64,000 bases of DNA, taken from Myxococcus stipitatus (GTDB taxonomy: Bacteria; Myxococcota; Myxococcia; Myxococcales; Myxococcaceae). The notes under the pieces are model-generated. The model worked only from the letters and a program-made list of their open reading frames with translations. It was not told where the DNA came from and did no database searches. The first letter of the stretch is position 1, and every line of letters begins with the position of its first letter. Below are positions 1-8,693 of this stretch, piece by piece. The stretch covers positions 62,001 to 126,000 of the forward strand of contig NZ_JAKCFI010000014.1 in the NCBI RefSeq assembly GCF_021412625.1, read 5' to 3'. Position numbers and translations under genes: made by a program.

Positions 1-324
1 TCGCTCGTTCAGGTCCCCATCCCGGGTCGAAGTGGGTGTTCTACACATGACAATCGTCCCCTCCTTGAGAGGCACACGTCCCGACGAGGACGTCCAGGGG
101 CTGAAATTGGGGTCGGACCTTCGTCCATGCCAGGTGGGAGCGGCCGCGCCCGTTGGCTTCGTCCCGGGGACAACGGATGCGGCGAGGGACTGTCTGCTCG
201 GCTGCCCTGACCTTCACGCTCGGCGTCTCACGGATGGGGAGTGCGCGCGACCGCTCGCGGAGGCTTCACGACCGCTCATCCATCGCGAGTCCCAGGCGCG
301 CGTCCACCCGTCGATAGTCGGGAC
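1..324. other. Left-edge stretch without a supportable gene
   Basis: Open frames exist here on both strands, but all are of the kind expected by chance at this G+C content. None has a convincing ribosome binding site, signal peptide or recognisable motif. The stretch probably holds the upstream region of the gene starting at 325, possibly with the end of a gene cut off by the window edge. I see no hairpin terminator or clear promoter. Confidence 0.5.
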
Positions 325-1470
325 ATGCGACGCGACGTGCTGTGCATCCTCCTGGCCGCGGCCGTGTGGGTTCCGACACTCCAGTTCTGGTTCCGTCCCA
401 CGCAGCCGCGTGAGCTGGCGCCCGCGCTCGCCGCGCGTCAGCGCGAACTGGCGCTGCGAGACGACCACCCGGAGTCCGAGCGGATGCGCCGGCTCAACCC
501 CGAGTGGGACCTGATGACGCGCACCTTCTCCGCGCTCGCCTTCGCCAACCTGGCGCTGCGCGAGCCGGAGCGGAAGGCCGCGCACCTGGAGGTCGTCGAC
601 GCCCTCATCGCCCGCACGCTCCTCGACGAGCAGGCGCGCGGCGACGTGTTCCTCCTCCCCTACGTCCACGCCGGTGTGTTCCAGGACCCGGTGGGACGCA
701 GCCTCTTCGTCGATGGCGAGCTGGCGCTGATGCTCGCCGCGCGTCAGCGGGTGGAGCCTGTCGCGCGGTGGGCGCCGCTGCTGCGCGAGCGCGTGGACCG
801 CGTGGCGGGGCAGCTCGAGCGCGCGCCGCTGCTGCTGGCGGAGAGCTACCCGGACGAGGGTTGGACGTTCTGCAACACGGTGGCGTTGGCCGCGCTCGCG
901 CTGTCCGACGCGGTGGATGGGCGCGACCACGGGGAGCTGCGCCGCCGCTGGGTGGCCTCCGCCCGCGCGAACCTGGTGGACGCGGGCACCGGGCTGCTCG
1001 CCTCCAGCTTCACCTGGCGGGGCAGGGTCCTGGACGGACCCGAGGGCTCCACGCTGTGGCTGTCGGCGCACATGCTCCAGCTCGTCGACGCGGACTTCGC
1101 GCGGGAGCAGTACCAGCGCGCCCGCGCGGAGTTGGTGGGCGAGCTGTGGGGGTTCGCCTGGGCCGGGGAGTGGCCCCGGTCGACCGCCGCGCGCGTGGAC
1201 ATCGACTCCGGGCCGACCATCCCCCTGGTGAACGCGAACGCGGGCTCGAGCGGGCTGGCGCTGGTGGGCGCCGCCGCGTTCGGGGACGAGGCCTTGCTGA
1301 AGGGGTTGGTGACGAGCCTGCGCTTCGCCGCCTTCCCCAGCCGCGACGATTCGGGGCTGCGCTTCGCCGCGGGCAATGCGCTCGCGGACGCCGTGCTCCT
1401 CTACTCACTGGTCCAGGGGCCACTCTGGACGCTCGCCGCGCCGCCGCGCGGACTGGAGGTCCGTCAATGA
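325..1470 (+). CDS. Membrane-anchored or secreted protein, possibly alpha/alpha-toroid (linalool dehydratase/isomerase-like)
   Basis: This 381-residue protein begins with a short hydrophobic segment (residues 4-18) that could be a signal anchor. The rest is helix-rich. The middle holds an ESYPDEGWTFCNT stretch followed by repeated helical pairs, and DSGPTIPLVNANAGSSG lies further on. That architecture recalls linalool dehydratase/isomerase-like alpha/alpha-barrel proteins. The resemblance is from memory and weak, so no activity is assigned. The start at 325 is chosen because the hydrophobic segment follows at once. The upstream in-frame codons at 241-324 encode low-complexity sequence. It overlaps the next gene by four bases (ATGA), so the two are probably co-translated. 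Confidence 0.72.
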   Translation: MRRDVLCILLAAAVWVPTLQFWFRPTQPRELAPALAARQRELALRDDHPESERMRRLNPEWDLMTRTFSALAFANLALREPERKAAHLEVVDALIARTLLDEQARGDVFLLPYVHAGVFQDPVGRSLFVDGELALMLAARQRVEPVARWAPLLRERVDRVAGQLERAPLLLAESYPDEGWTFCNTVALAALALSDAVDGRDHGELRRRWVASARANLVDAGTGLLASSFTWRGRVLDGPEGSTLWLSAHMLQLVDADFAREQYQRARAELVGELWGFAWAGEWPRSTAARVDIDSGPTIPLVNANAGSSGLALVGAAAFGDEALLKGLVTSLRFAAFPSRDDSGLRFAAGNALADAVLLYSLVQGPLWTLAAPPRGLEVRQ

Positions 1471-1730
1471 GGTTCATCCGCTGGTTCCGCTCGCCCATGG
1501 TGGCGCGCGCGCTGCTGCTCGTCGCCACGTTCGGAGTGCTGCACCTGCTGGGAGGGCGCCAGTATGTCGGCGTGCTGTCCGGGACGATGGACGGCGGGAT
1601 GGCCGCCATGCTGTTCGGCGTCGCCTACGCGCTGAGCTGGTTCGGCGCGGTGCTGCTGGCGCCCATCCTGCTCCTGGCGGGGCTGGCGTCGGCCTCGCTG
1701 CGGCGCCGGCCGCCCACCCCGTCGCGCTGA
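1467..1730 (+). CDS. Small membrane protein of unknown function
   Basis: This 87-residue protein has two hydrophobic segments, at about residues 11-30 and 46-72, and a basic tail (RRRPPTPSR). The ATG shares bases with the stop of the preceding gene, so it probably forms a two-gene unit with it. I do not recognise a family. The layout (basic N-terminus, two membrane spans, arginine-rich cytoplasmic end) is compatible with a small inner-membrane partner of the upstream protein, but that is inference from position only. Confidence 0.65.
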   Translation: MRFIRWFRSPMVARALLLVATFGVLHLLGGRQYVGVLSGTMDGGMAAMLFGVAYALSWFGAVLLAPILLLAGLASASLRRRPPTPSR

Positions 1731-1772
1731 AAGTCCACGCGGCGGCGCGGCGTTCTCGTCCATCATGCCGCC

Positions 1773-2903
1773 ATGACCCGACCCCTGCTCGGCGCCGTGC
1801 TGCTGTCCGCCGCCTGCCTCGTCGTCGGCTGCGCCCATGCCCCCGCGCCCGTCCGCGCCCACCCGGAGGTGGACGCGCTCTTCGCGGACTACGACGGTCC
1901 GGACCGCCCCGGGGCGAGCGTCGTCGTCATCCACGAGGGCGCGGTGGTGTTGAGCCGGGCCTATGGGCTCGCGGACCTGGGCGCGCGAACGCCCGCCACG
2001 CCCCAGAGCCGCTTCCGGCTCGCGTCGCTCACCAAGCAGTTCACCGCGATGGCCATCCTCCTCCTCGTGGAAGAGGGACGCTTGAGGCTGGAGGACCGCG
2101 TGGTGGACGTGCTGCCCGGCTTCCCTCCGTACCTGGGCGAGGTGCGCATCCAGCACCTGCTCCAGCACACTTCCGGCATCTGGGACTACGAGGACTTCGT
2201 GCCGGCGACACAGGTGGAGCAGGTGAAGGACCGCGACGTGCTCGGGTTGCTCGGGCGCGCGGACCGCACGTACTTCCCGCCGGGGAGCGCCGAGCGCTAC
2301 AGCAACTCCGCCTACGCCGTGCTCGCGCTCGTCGTGGAGCAGGTCGGCGGCATGCCCTTCGCCCGCTTCCTGCGCGAGCGCGTCTTCACGCCCGCGGCCA
2401 TGGAGGGCGCGGTGGCCCACGAGGAGGGTGTCTCCACGGTGGTCGGTCGCGCGTATGGCCATGCGAAGGGAGATGCCGGAGGTTTCGTCCCCCGGGACCA
2501 GAGCCCCACCAGCGCGGTGCTGGGGGATGGCGGCGTCTACGCGTCGGTGCTGGACCTGTCCGCGTGGGACGCCGCGCTGGACACCCACGCGCTGGTGTCG
2601 GCGCGAGCGCAGCGGCTGGCGTGGACGCCGGCGTCACTGCCCGACGGCACCTCGGGGCACTACGGCCTGGGCTGGTTCGTCGACGAGGACCAGGGACTCA
2701 CGCGCCTGAGCCACCACGGTGAAACGTGTGGCTTCACCAACGCCATCGTGAAGTACCCGGAGCGGCGGCTGACCGTCGTCGTCCTGACCAACCGCGCGGG
2801 CGGCGCCCCCTGGACGCTGGCCCAGTCGGTGGCGGACCTGTGGCTGGGCGTCAGGGCCGGCGCGCGAGCGTGGCCCTTCGAGTCGATGCCCAACGCCCAT
2901 TGA
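1773..2903 (+). CDS. Serine hydrolase, class C beta-lactamase/penicillin-binding-like lipoprotein
   Basis: The 376-residue protein starts with a lipoprotein signal peptide ending in VVGC (lipidated Cys20), so it should be anchored in an envelope membrane. The beta-lactamase-type fold is marked by its three active-site boxes: SLTK (Ser85 to Lys88), YSN (Tyr176 to Asn178) and HHG at 314-316 in place of the KTG of true beta-lactamases. HxG is usual in the esterase/peptidase members of this family. It probably acts on D-Ala-D-Ala peptides, esters or other small amides rather than on beta-lactam drugs. It lies alone, convergent with the sigma factor gene, with 19 bases between the stops. Confidence 0.87.
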   Translation: MTRPLLGAVLLSAACLVVGCAHAPAPVRAHPEVDALFADYDGPDRPGASVVVIHEGAVVLSRAYGLADLGARTPATPQSRFRLASLTKQFTAMAILLLVEEGRLRLEDRVVDVLPGFPPYLGEVRIQHLLQHTSGIWDYEDFVPATQVEQVKDRDVLGLLGRADRTYFPPGSAERYSNSAYAVLALVVEQVGGMPFARFLRERVFTPAAMEGAVAHEEGVSTVVGRAYGHAKGDAGGFVPRDQSPTSAVLGDGGVYASVLDLSAWDAALDTHALVSARAQRLAWTPASLPDGTSGHYGLGWFVDEDQGLTRLSHHGETCGFTNAIVKYPERRLTVVVLTNRAGGAPWTLAQSVADLWLGVRAGARAWPFESMPNAH

Positions 2904-2922
2904 ACTTCCGAGCGCGCGAGCT

Positions 2923-3477
2923 TCAGTGGCTCAGCCGCTCCACCAGCCAGACGCGCACATAGGCCCAATCCCGGCGCACGGTGGCGATGGACACTCCCAG
3001 CGCCGCCGCCGTCTCCGCCAGGCCCTGGCCCGCGAAGTAGCGCAGCTCCAGCAGGCGTGCGAGCCGAGGCTGGAAGGACTCCAGCTCCGTGAGCACCTCC
3101 TCCAGCTTCAACACCTCGATGTCCACGCGCGACAGCGACTCCACCTCCGCGTCGTGCAGGCTCACCCGCTCCCGCGCCCAGTCCCGCTGGAGCGCGCCGC
3201 GCAGCCGCACGCGATCCATCAACACCTGCCGCATGGCCTGGGCCGCCGCACCCAGGAAGTGACGCCGGTACTCCGGCCGCGTCCCGTCGCCGAACAGCCG
3301 CGTCCAGGCCGAGTCCACCAGCTCCGGAGGTTGTAGGGCTGTGTGGGTGTCATCGAGCGCCGCCGCGCGAGTCAGGGCGCGCAGCTCCTGGTACGCTGCC
3401 ATCATCAACGCGTCCCTCGCACAGAGGTCCCCCCCACGCACGCCCTCCAGAAGGACCGTCATCTCCGCCGTGCTCAT
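2923..3477 (-). CDS. ECF-type RNA polymerase sigma factor
   Basis: This 184-residue protein matches the extracytoplasmic-function sigma factors of the Sigma70_ECF kind. An N-terminal region-2 part contains LVDSAWTRLFG and HFLGAAAQAMRQVLMDRVR. A C-terminal region 4 with a helix-turn-helix follows (LLELRYFAGQGLAETAAALG, then SIATVRRDWAYVR). The start at 3477 is preceded by GGAGGG at good spacing; an upstream in-frame codon at 3522 is less likely. No anti-sigma factor is adjacent, which is common in this sigma group. The non-coding repeat region at 3686-4078 lies just upstream of its promoter. Its target genes cannot be told from the sequence. Confidence 0.88.
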   Translation of the reverse strand: MSTAEMTVLLEGVRGGDLCARDALMMAAYQELRALTRAAALDDTHTALQPPELVDSAWTRLFGDGTRPEYRRHFLGAAAQAMRQVLMDRVRLRGALQRDWARERVSLHDAEVESLSRVDIEVLKLEEVLTELESFQPRLARLLELRYFAGQGLAETAAALGVSIATVRRDWAYVRVWLVERLSH

Positions 3478-4388
3478 GATGCCCTCCACGTGTCCCCACG
3501 CCTCCCCAGGGAGTCGTCTCACGTCCTCAAGTTCTAAAACGGTTTGCCCTGAAATCCTTGAGTAGGGTGGGAACTACCCATCACGAGGAAACCTTCCGGG
3601 AGGGGGTGGCAACCCGGGAGTGTGTCCCACGAAGAGGGAGATGGGAGGGGGCTGCCAGGTGAGGCGCACATTGTCGGACCCGCCCGAGGCGGGCGGTATG
3701 GCGTCCGCTCTGGTGGGAGGCAGGAGGGGCCACGCGAGGCACGCGGAATGGCGTCCGCCGAGGGGCCGCGCGAGGCGCGTGGAATGGCGTCCGCGCTGGC
3801 GGGAGGAATGAGGGACCGGGCGCGGCGGGCGGTATGACGTCCACTCTGGCGGGACGGGAAGGTCCGAGGGGCCGCTTGAGGCGCGCGGCACGGAATCCGC
3901 TCTGATGGGAGCCGAAGGGCCGCTTGCTGCGCACGGAATGGCGTCCGCTCTGGCGGGAGCTGAGGGGCCGCTTGCGACGCGCCGTATTGAGTCCGCTCCG
4001 GGAGGCAGAGGGGCTGGGCCGCTCGGGGCGGGTGGCATGGTGTCCGCTCTGGCGGAAGGCACGAGGGGCCACTCGCGCAGTGGAGCCATCCGCGAGCCGT
4101 CGGGTTCCTCGCGTCTGGGCCAATCGATACATCGTTTTGATACATGCGCGCTGAAACATCACCGCGGCTCATACCCTCGACGCATGTCGTCATCGTGTGT
4201 CACGCGAAGTCTCCGCACTGCGTGGCGAGGACGGGTGACTCGACGGGAGAGGGCAGGCTGGCGGGGCGCGCTGGACCCTGTTTGCATTCGTGTCCGAGTT
4301 GGCCCGAGCATCGGCGCCATACATGGGTCTCTCCCGCGTTTGGTGTCGTGTGGCGTCGGTTTGTTTCGTCTCGGGTGTTTCAAGGCGC
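3478..4388. other. Long non-coding region between the sigma factor and the signal transducer
   Basis: This 0.9-kb gap separates two divergent genes. No open frame in it has a believable start, motif or composition. Its centre is filled by the imperfect tandem repeats listed separately. The part nearest the transducer gene (about 4110-4200) has a relatively A+T-rich patch with ATCGATACATCGTTTTGATA (about 4121-4140), where a promoter could lie. No textbook -35/-10 pair or sigma-54 box stands out. Confidence 0.55.
3686..4078. repeat. Eight degenerate tandem repeats (about 36-57 bp each)
   Basis: Reading the + strand, a core close to GGAATGGCGTCCGCTCTGG recurs eight times. Each core is followed by a spacer containing GGGAG and then a GAGGGGCC-type block ending in a GGCGCGC-like run. 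Units begin near 3686, 3736, 3773, 3821, 3879, 3927, 3974 and 4026. Copies differ by substitutions and small indels, and the second lacks most of the spacer. The differing unit lengths and drift rule out a CRISPR array. The repeat keeps no common reading frame, so it is not a repetitive protein. Function is unknown. Confidence 0.75.
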
Positions 4389-6482
4389 ATGGGCGTGAGG
4401 GGATGGACGCGGCGGTGGGCGGCGGCGGGCTCCGCGCTCGTGCTGGCGCTGCTGTGCGCGTGGAGCTCCCCGGCGTGGGCGGAGGAGGCCGGAGTGGAGG
4501 CCCTCCGTGACTGGCGCTACCGCTGGGGGGACTCGCCCCTGGGCGCGGATGGGGTCCCCACGTGGGCGCGCGAGTCGGGAGACGGCGCGGGCTGGACACC
4601 CATGGTCGCGTTGCGCGAGCCGCCGGGGCGTGGCGACAACACGTTCCTGTGGGTGAGCATCCCGCTGCCGGAGGGCGCCTGGTTGGAGCCCGCGCTCCTG
4701 CTGGGCGCGGTGGCCAGCGCCCACGAGGTGTATCTCGACGGGCGGCGCATCGACGCGAGTGGGCAGCTGCGCCCGGGCAGGAGCGAGGTGGCGGAGAGCA
4801 TGGGCTGGCACCTGGTGCCGCTCCCGCCGGGGGCGCCGGGCAAGCGGGTGCTGCTGCGAATCCAGGGCACCGGGTCGACGATTGGCGTGACGCGCGACGC
4901 GCGGGTGGGCGCGCGGCACGAGCTGCAGGCGTCGGCGACGCGCGAGGGGCTGGCGCCATTCGCCATGGGCGTCCTGCTGGGGGCCATCGCGGTGGTGGCG
5001 CTGGGGGGCGTGCTGCTGCGTCGTCAGGCGCGGATGCTCAGTGCGCTGGGGTTGTTCTCCGCGAGCTCGGGGGTATTGCTGCTGGGGGCCAGCGGGTTGT
5101 TCTCCGCGCTCTGGGGCGATGACGAGACGGGCACGCGGCTCACGCTCGTGGGCGCGTATGGGTTGCTGCCCGGCCTGGCGTGGTTCATCTCCAACAGCAT
5201 CCTGGATGGCAGCCGGGCCTGGTTCCGCCGCTTCGCCATCGTCGTCTCCGTACCCACCGCCGTGCTGGCGGGATTCGCGGTGGTGGACGCGAGCACGGCG
5301 CTGCGGCTGCTGCAGCCCTTCTCCTTCTTCTCCATGCCCTGCCTGCTCTTCTGCGTCGGAGTGGCGGCGGTCGCGGCGTGGCGGGGCAACCCGGACGCGC
5401 GCATCTTCGTGGTGGGCCTGGTGGTGCTCACCGGCTCGCTGCTGCTGGGCATGTTGCCGATGCTCGGCCTGGTGGACTCCATGGACTCCTTCGTCCACTG
5501 GGGTTTCCTGGCGTTCACGCTGTCGCTGGTGGGCATCGTCGCGCGGCGCTCGTCGCAGGTGGTGAGCTCGCTGGCGCAGCACATGCGGCAGCTCGAGGCC
5601 CGGAGCAAGGACGTGCGGGAGCTGGCGGCGGGCATGGGCAGCGGCGCGGGGGAGCTGGCCACGGTGGTGCAGCAGCTGCGCACGTCGAGCGAGGCGCAGA
5701 CGGCCGGCATCAGCCGTCAGGCCACGGCGCTCAAGGAGCTGGAGCAGACGGTGCAGGAGATTCGTCAGGGCTCCATGGTGACGGCGGACAAGGCGCGCAT
5801 CCTCGCCAGCTCCGTGGTGGTGGCGGAGGAGGCGGGGCGCGACGGCGGCGCCGCCATCTCCCGCACGCTGAACAACCTGGAGGCCATCCGCACGGAGGTG
5901 TCGGAGATGGCCCGACGCATCCTCGCGTTGGACGCGCGCACCCGGGAGATCTCCGGCATCGTGGACACGGTGAAGGGACTGGCGGACCAGTCCAACATGC
6001 TCGCCGTGAACGCGGCCATCGAGGCGGCGCGCTCGGGGGAGCACGGCCGGGGCTTCGGCGTGGTGTCCCGCGAGGTGCGCAGCCTCGCGGACCAGTCCAT
6101 CCTGGCGACCCAGCGCATCCGCGAGGTGCTCGACGGAGTGGGCGCGAGCATGCGCGAGGCCGCGAAGATGAGCGAACAGGGCGAGCAGCGGGTGAAGGTG
6201 AGCCTGGACGCGGTGCGCATGTCCGGCGCGCAGCTCCAGAAGCTCACCGGCATCATCAGCGAGACGAGCAGCAGCGTGCGGCAGATCTCCGCGGCGGTGG
6301 CGCAGCAGGACGCGGGCACGTCGCAGATCGCCGTGGCCATCCAGGACCTGTCCGGCCAGATGCAGCAGACGCTGCGCGTCGTCGAGGAGACGCAGAAGGT
6401 GACGCGCTCGGTGCAGACGCTCGCGGAGAGCATGTCGGGCGCGGCCCGCCGCTCGCTCGAGTCGGGGACGCTCGGCGCGTGA
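4389..6482 (+). CDS. 7TMR-DISM/methyl-accepting signal transducer
   Basis: The 697-residue protein has a cleavable signal peptide (cut near Ala31). A periplasmic beta-rich domain of the 7TMR-DISM extracellular type follows at about 35-185 and probably binds a carbohydrate or similar ligand. A block of about seven membrane spans occupies 190-390. After a linker, a long coiled coil holds a methyl-accepting signalling domain at about 420-680. Its conserved hairpin tip reads NMLAVNAAIEAARSGEHGRG, close to the MCP consensus. No HAMP domain is seen. No cheA, cheW or cheR lies nearby, so it must feed a pathway encoded elsewhere. The start at 4389 gives a clean signal peptide; upstream in-frame starts add only arginine-rich residues. 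Confidence 0.86.
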   Translation: MGVRGWTRRWAAAGSALVLALLCAWSSPAWAEEAGVEALRDWRYRWGDSPLGADGVPTWARESGDGAGWTPMVALREPPGRGDNTFLWVSIPLPEGAWLEPALLLGAVASAHEVYLDGRRIDASGQLRPGRSEVAESMGWHLVPLPPGAPGKRVLLRIQGTGSTIGVTRDARVGARHELQASATREGLAPFAMGVLLGAIAVVALGGVLLRRQARMLSALGLFSASSGVLLLGASGLFSALWGDDETGTRLTLVGAYGLLPGLAWFISNSILDGSRAWFRRFAIVVSVPTAVLAGFAVVDASTALRLLQPFSFFSMPCLLFCVGVAAVAAWRGNPDARIFVVGLVVLTGSLLLGMLPMLGLVDSMDSFVHWGFLAFTLSLVGIVARRSSQVVSSLAQHMRQLEARSKDVRELAAGMGSGAGELATVVQQLRTSSEAQTAGISRQATALKELEQTVQEIRQGSMVTADKARILASSVVVAEEAGRDGGAAISRTLNNLEAIRTEVSEMARRILALDARTREISGIVDTVKGLADQSNMLAVNAAIEAARSGEHGRGFGVVSREVRSLADQSILATQRIREVLDGVGASMREAAKMSEQGEQRVKVSLDAVRMSGAQLQKLTGIISETSSSVRQISAAVAQQDAGTSQIAVAIQDLSGQMQQTLRVVEETQKVTRSVQTLAESMSGAARRSLESGTLGA

Positions 6483-6603
6483 ACACGGGTGGGGCCCGCA
6501 TTTGCGCGATTCCCACGCGGGTGTGCTCGAATCTCCCAAGAATCCACGGGCGGATGTCCCTAGGGTCATGTCCTGGGAGTCCCGGGTCGAGGGAGTGGTC
6601 CGC

Positions 6604-7539
6604 ATGCGCCGCATTCGTGTCATCGACAGTCACACCGGCGGAGAGCCCACGCGCGTCGTGACGGAGGGAGGCCCGGAGCTGGGCGAGGGCGACCTGGCGG
6701 CCCTTCGCGAGCGCTTCCGGGAGCGGTTCGACGCGTTCCGCAAGGCCATCGTCTGCGAGCCCCGTGGCTCCGACGTGATGGTGGGCGCGCTCCTGTGCCC
6801 GCCGGCCAACCCCTCGAGCGTGGCGGGCGTCATCTTCTTCAACAACGTGGGCTACCTGGGCATGTGTGGCCACGGCACTATCGGCGTGGTGAAGACGCTG
6901 GAGTACCTGGGCCGCGTCGGTCCCGGGGTGCACGCGCTGGACACGCCCGTGGGCGTGGTGAAGGCCACCCTGCATCCGGACGGGCGCGTCAGCATCGCCA
7001 ACGTGCCCAGCTACCGGCTGGCGCACGACGTCCCGGTCTCCGTGCCCGGCCACGGCGAGGTGCGCGGCGACATCGCCTGGGGCGGCAACTGGTTCTTCCT
7101 CTCCCGCGCCCGGCACGTGGCCCTGGAGCTGGCCAACATCCCCGCGCTCACGGCGTACACCTCCGCCATCAAACAGGCGCTGGCGGACCAGCGCATCACC
7201 GGGGCCGGCGGCGCAGAGATCGACCACGTCGAGCTGTACTCGCCGTCCCCTTCGCCTGGGGCGAACGCGCGCAACTTCGTGCTGTGTCCGGGGCTCGCGT
7301 ATGACCGCTCGCCCTGTGGCACGGGGACGAGCGCGAAGCTGGCCTGCCTCGCCGCCGACGGCGAACTGGCCGAGGGCGCGACCTGGGTGCAGGAGAGCAT
7401 CATCGGCAGCCGCTTCGAGGGTCGCTATGTCCGCGACGGCGAGCGCATCCTCCCCACCATCACCGGCACGGCCTCGGTGAACGCGGAGAGCACGCTGCTC
7501 GTCGACCCGGCGGACCCGTTCGCGTGGGGCATCGGGTGA
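6604..7539 (+). CDS. 4-hydroxyproline 2-epimerase (proline racemase family)
   Basis: This 311-residue enzyme belongs to the proline racemase/hydroxyproline epimerase family. Two catalytic cysteines are present in their signature contexts: Cys88 in GMCGHGTIG and Cys238 in SPCGTGTSAKLACLA. The pair acts as general acid and base to convert trans-4-hydroxy-L-proline to cis-4-hydroxy-D-proline. A Cys/Cys pair fits an epimerase or racemase, whereas the dehydratase relatives have Thr in place of one Cys. The neighbours settle the substrate: the next five genes are the remaining steps of hydroxyproline breakdown. It is the first gene of the operon and overlaps the next by four bases (GTGA). Confidence 0.93.
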   Translation: MRRIRVIDSHTGGEPTRVVTEGGPELGEGDLAALRERFRERFDAFRKAIVCEPRGSDVMVGALLCPPANPSSVAGVIFFNNVGYLGMCGHGTIGVVKTLEYLGRVGPGVHALDTPVGVVKATLHPDGRVSIANVPSYRLAHDVPVSVPGHGEVRGDIAWGGNWFFLSRARHVALELANIPALTAYTSAIKQALADQRITGAGGAEIDHVELYSPSPSPGANARNFVLCPGLAYDRSPCGTGTSAKLACLAADGELAEGATWVQESIIGSRFEGRYVRDGERILPTITGTASVNAESTLLVDPADPFAWGIG

Positions 7540-8672
7540 GGGCGGTCGACTGCGCCATCGTCGGTGGCGGCATCGTCGGGGCGGCGCTCGCGGATGCGCT
7601 CGCCTCGGCGGGCATGGCCGTCTCGCTCATCGATGCGCGCTCCATCGGCGCGGGCACCACCGCGTGCGGCATGGGCCACCTGGTGGCCATGGACGACAAC
7701 GCGGCGGAGCTGGCGCTCACGTCGTGGTCCGTCTCCCTCTGGCGCGAGCTGGCGGCCGGGCTGCCTCGCGCCGTCGAGTACGACGCGTGCGGGACGCTGT
7801 GGCTCGCCGCCGACGCCGAGGAGATGGCCGCGGTCGACGCCAAGGCCGCCAACTACCGGGCCGCGGGTGTCCAGGTCGAGGTGCTCGATGCCGCCGCCCT
7901 CTACGAGGCCGAGCCCGCGCTGGCCCCGGGGCTGGTGGGCGCGCTGCGCGTCTCCGGCGACGCCGTGCTCTATCCGCCGCTCGCCGCCCGCACGTTCGCG
8001 CTGCGCGCCCAGGCCCACGGAGCACGCCTGATGCCCGGCGCCCCCGTCCGGGAGCTGCGGCCGGGCGCGGTCGTCCTCGCGAATGGCGACGTGGTGTCCG
8101 CGCGCCACGTCGTCCTCGCGGCGGGCGTGGCCAGCCCCTCGCTCTGTCCCGGGCTGCCCATCTCTCCTCGCAAGGGGCACCTGCTCATCACCGGGCGAGG
8201 CGCGCCCGTGGTGCATCACCAGCTCGTGGAGCTGGGCTACATCAAGAGCGCCCACGGCACCGAGGGCGCCTCCGTCGCGTTCAACGCCCAGCCGCGCGTC
8301 ACCGGGCAGCTGTTGCTCGGCTCGTCGCGCCAGCCGGGCGTGGGGACTCGCGAGGTGGAGGCCGCCATCCTGGAGCGGATGCTCCGACGCGCCGCGGACT
8401 TCCTCCCGGGGCTCGATGGCTTGCAGGCCTTGCGCGTGTGGACCGGCCTGCGGCCCGCGACCCCGGACGGGCTCCCCCTGCTGGGTCCCCACCCGGAGAA
8501 GCCGTGGCTGTGGTTGGCCTGCGGGCACGAGGGCCTGGGCATCACCACCGCGACCGGGAGCGCCCGACTGCTGGCGGACCAGCTCCTCGGTCGTCCCTCC
8601 GCCATCGACGCGCGCCCCTATCTCCCCGAGCGCTTCCTCGGGCCCGCGACAGGGCAGGTGGCCCATGCGTGA
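7536..8672 (+). CDS. FAD-dependent D-hydroxyproline dehydrogenase, catalytic (DAO-fold) subunit
   Basis: This 378-residue protein of the D-amino-acid oxidase/glycine oxidase fold opens with the FAD-binding GGGIVG motif. It ends with the family's C-terminal flavin loop (ACGHEGLGITTATGSARLLA). In hydroxyproline operons such a subunit oxidises cis-4-hydroxy-D-proline to pyrroline-4-hydroxy-2-carboxylate. The following ferredoxin-like and NAD/FAD subunits show that this is the heteromeric type of dehydrogenase rather than a stand-alone oxidase. Two GTG starts are possible (7524 and 7536). I prefer 7536 because it overlaps the epimerase stop by four bases and begins right at the dinucleotide-binding strand. 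Confidence 0.9.
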   Translation: MRAVDCAIVGGGIVGAALADALASAGMAVSLIDARSIGAGTTACGMGHLVAMDDNAAELALTSWSVSLWRELAAGLPRAVEYDACGTLWLAADAEEMAAVDAKAANYRAAGVQVEVLDAAALYEAEPALAPGLVGALRVSGDAVLYPPLAARTFALRAQAHGARLMPGAPVRELRPGAVVLANGDVVSARHVVLAAGVASPSLCPGLPISPRKGHLLITGRGAPVVHHQLVELGYIKSAHGTEGASVAFNAQPRVTGQLLLGSSRQPGVGTREVEAAILERMLRRAADFLPGLDGLQALRVWTGLRPATPDGLPLLGPHPEKPWLWLACGHEGLGITTATGSARLLADQLLGRPSAIDARPYLPERFLGPATGQVAHA

Positions 8673-8693
8673 CATCTCCGGCGAGGTCCGCCC

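Noticed and set aside
1773..2903. True beta-lactamase resistance gene
   Set aside because: The third active-site box is HHG rather than KTG and the protein is a lipoprotein; a PBP-like esterase or peptidase is more likely.
3686..4078. CRISPR array
   Set aside because: Units vary in length, spacers are not distinct from repeats, copies drift strongly and no cas gene is present.
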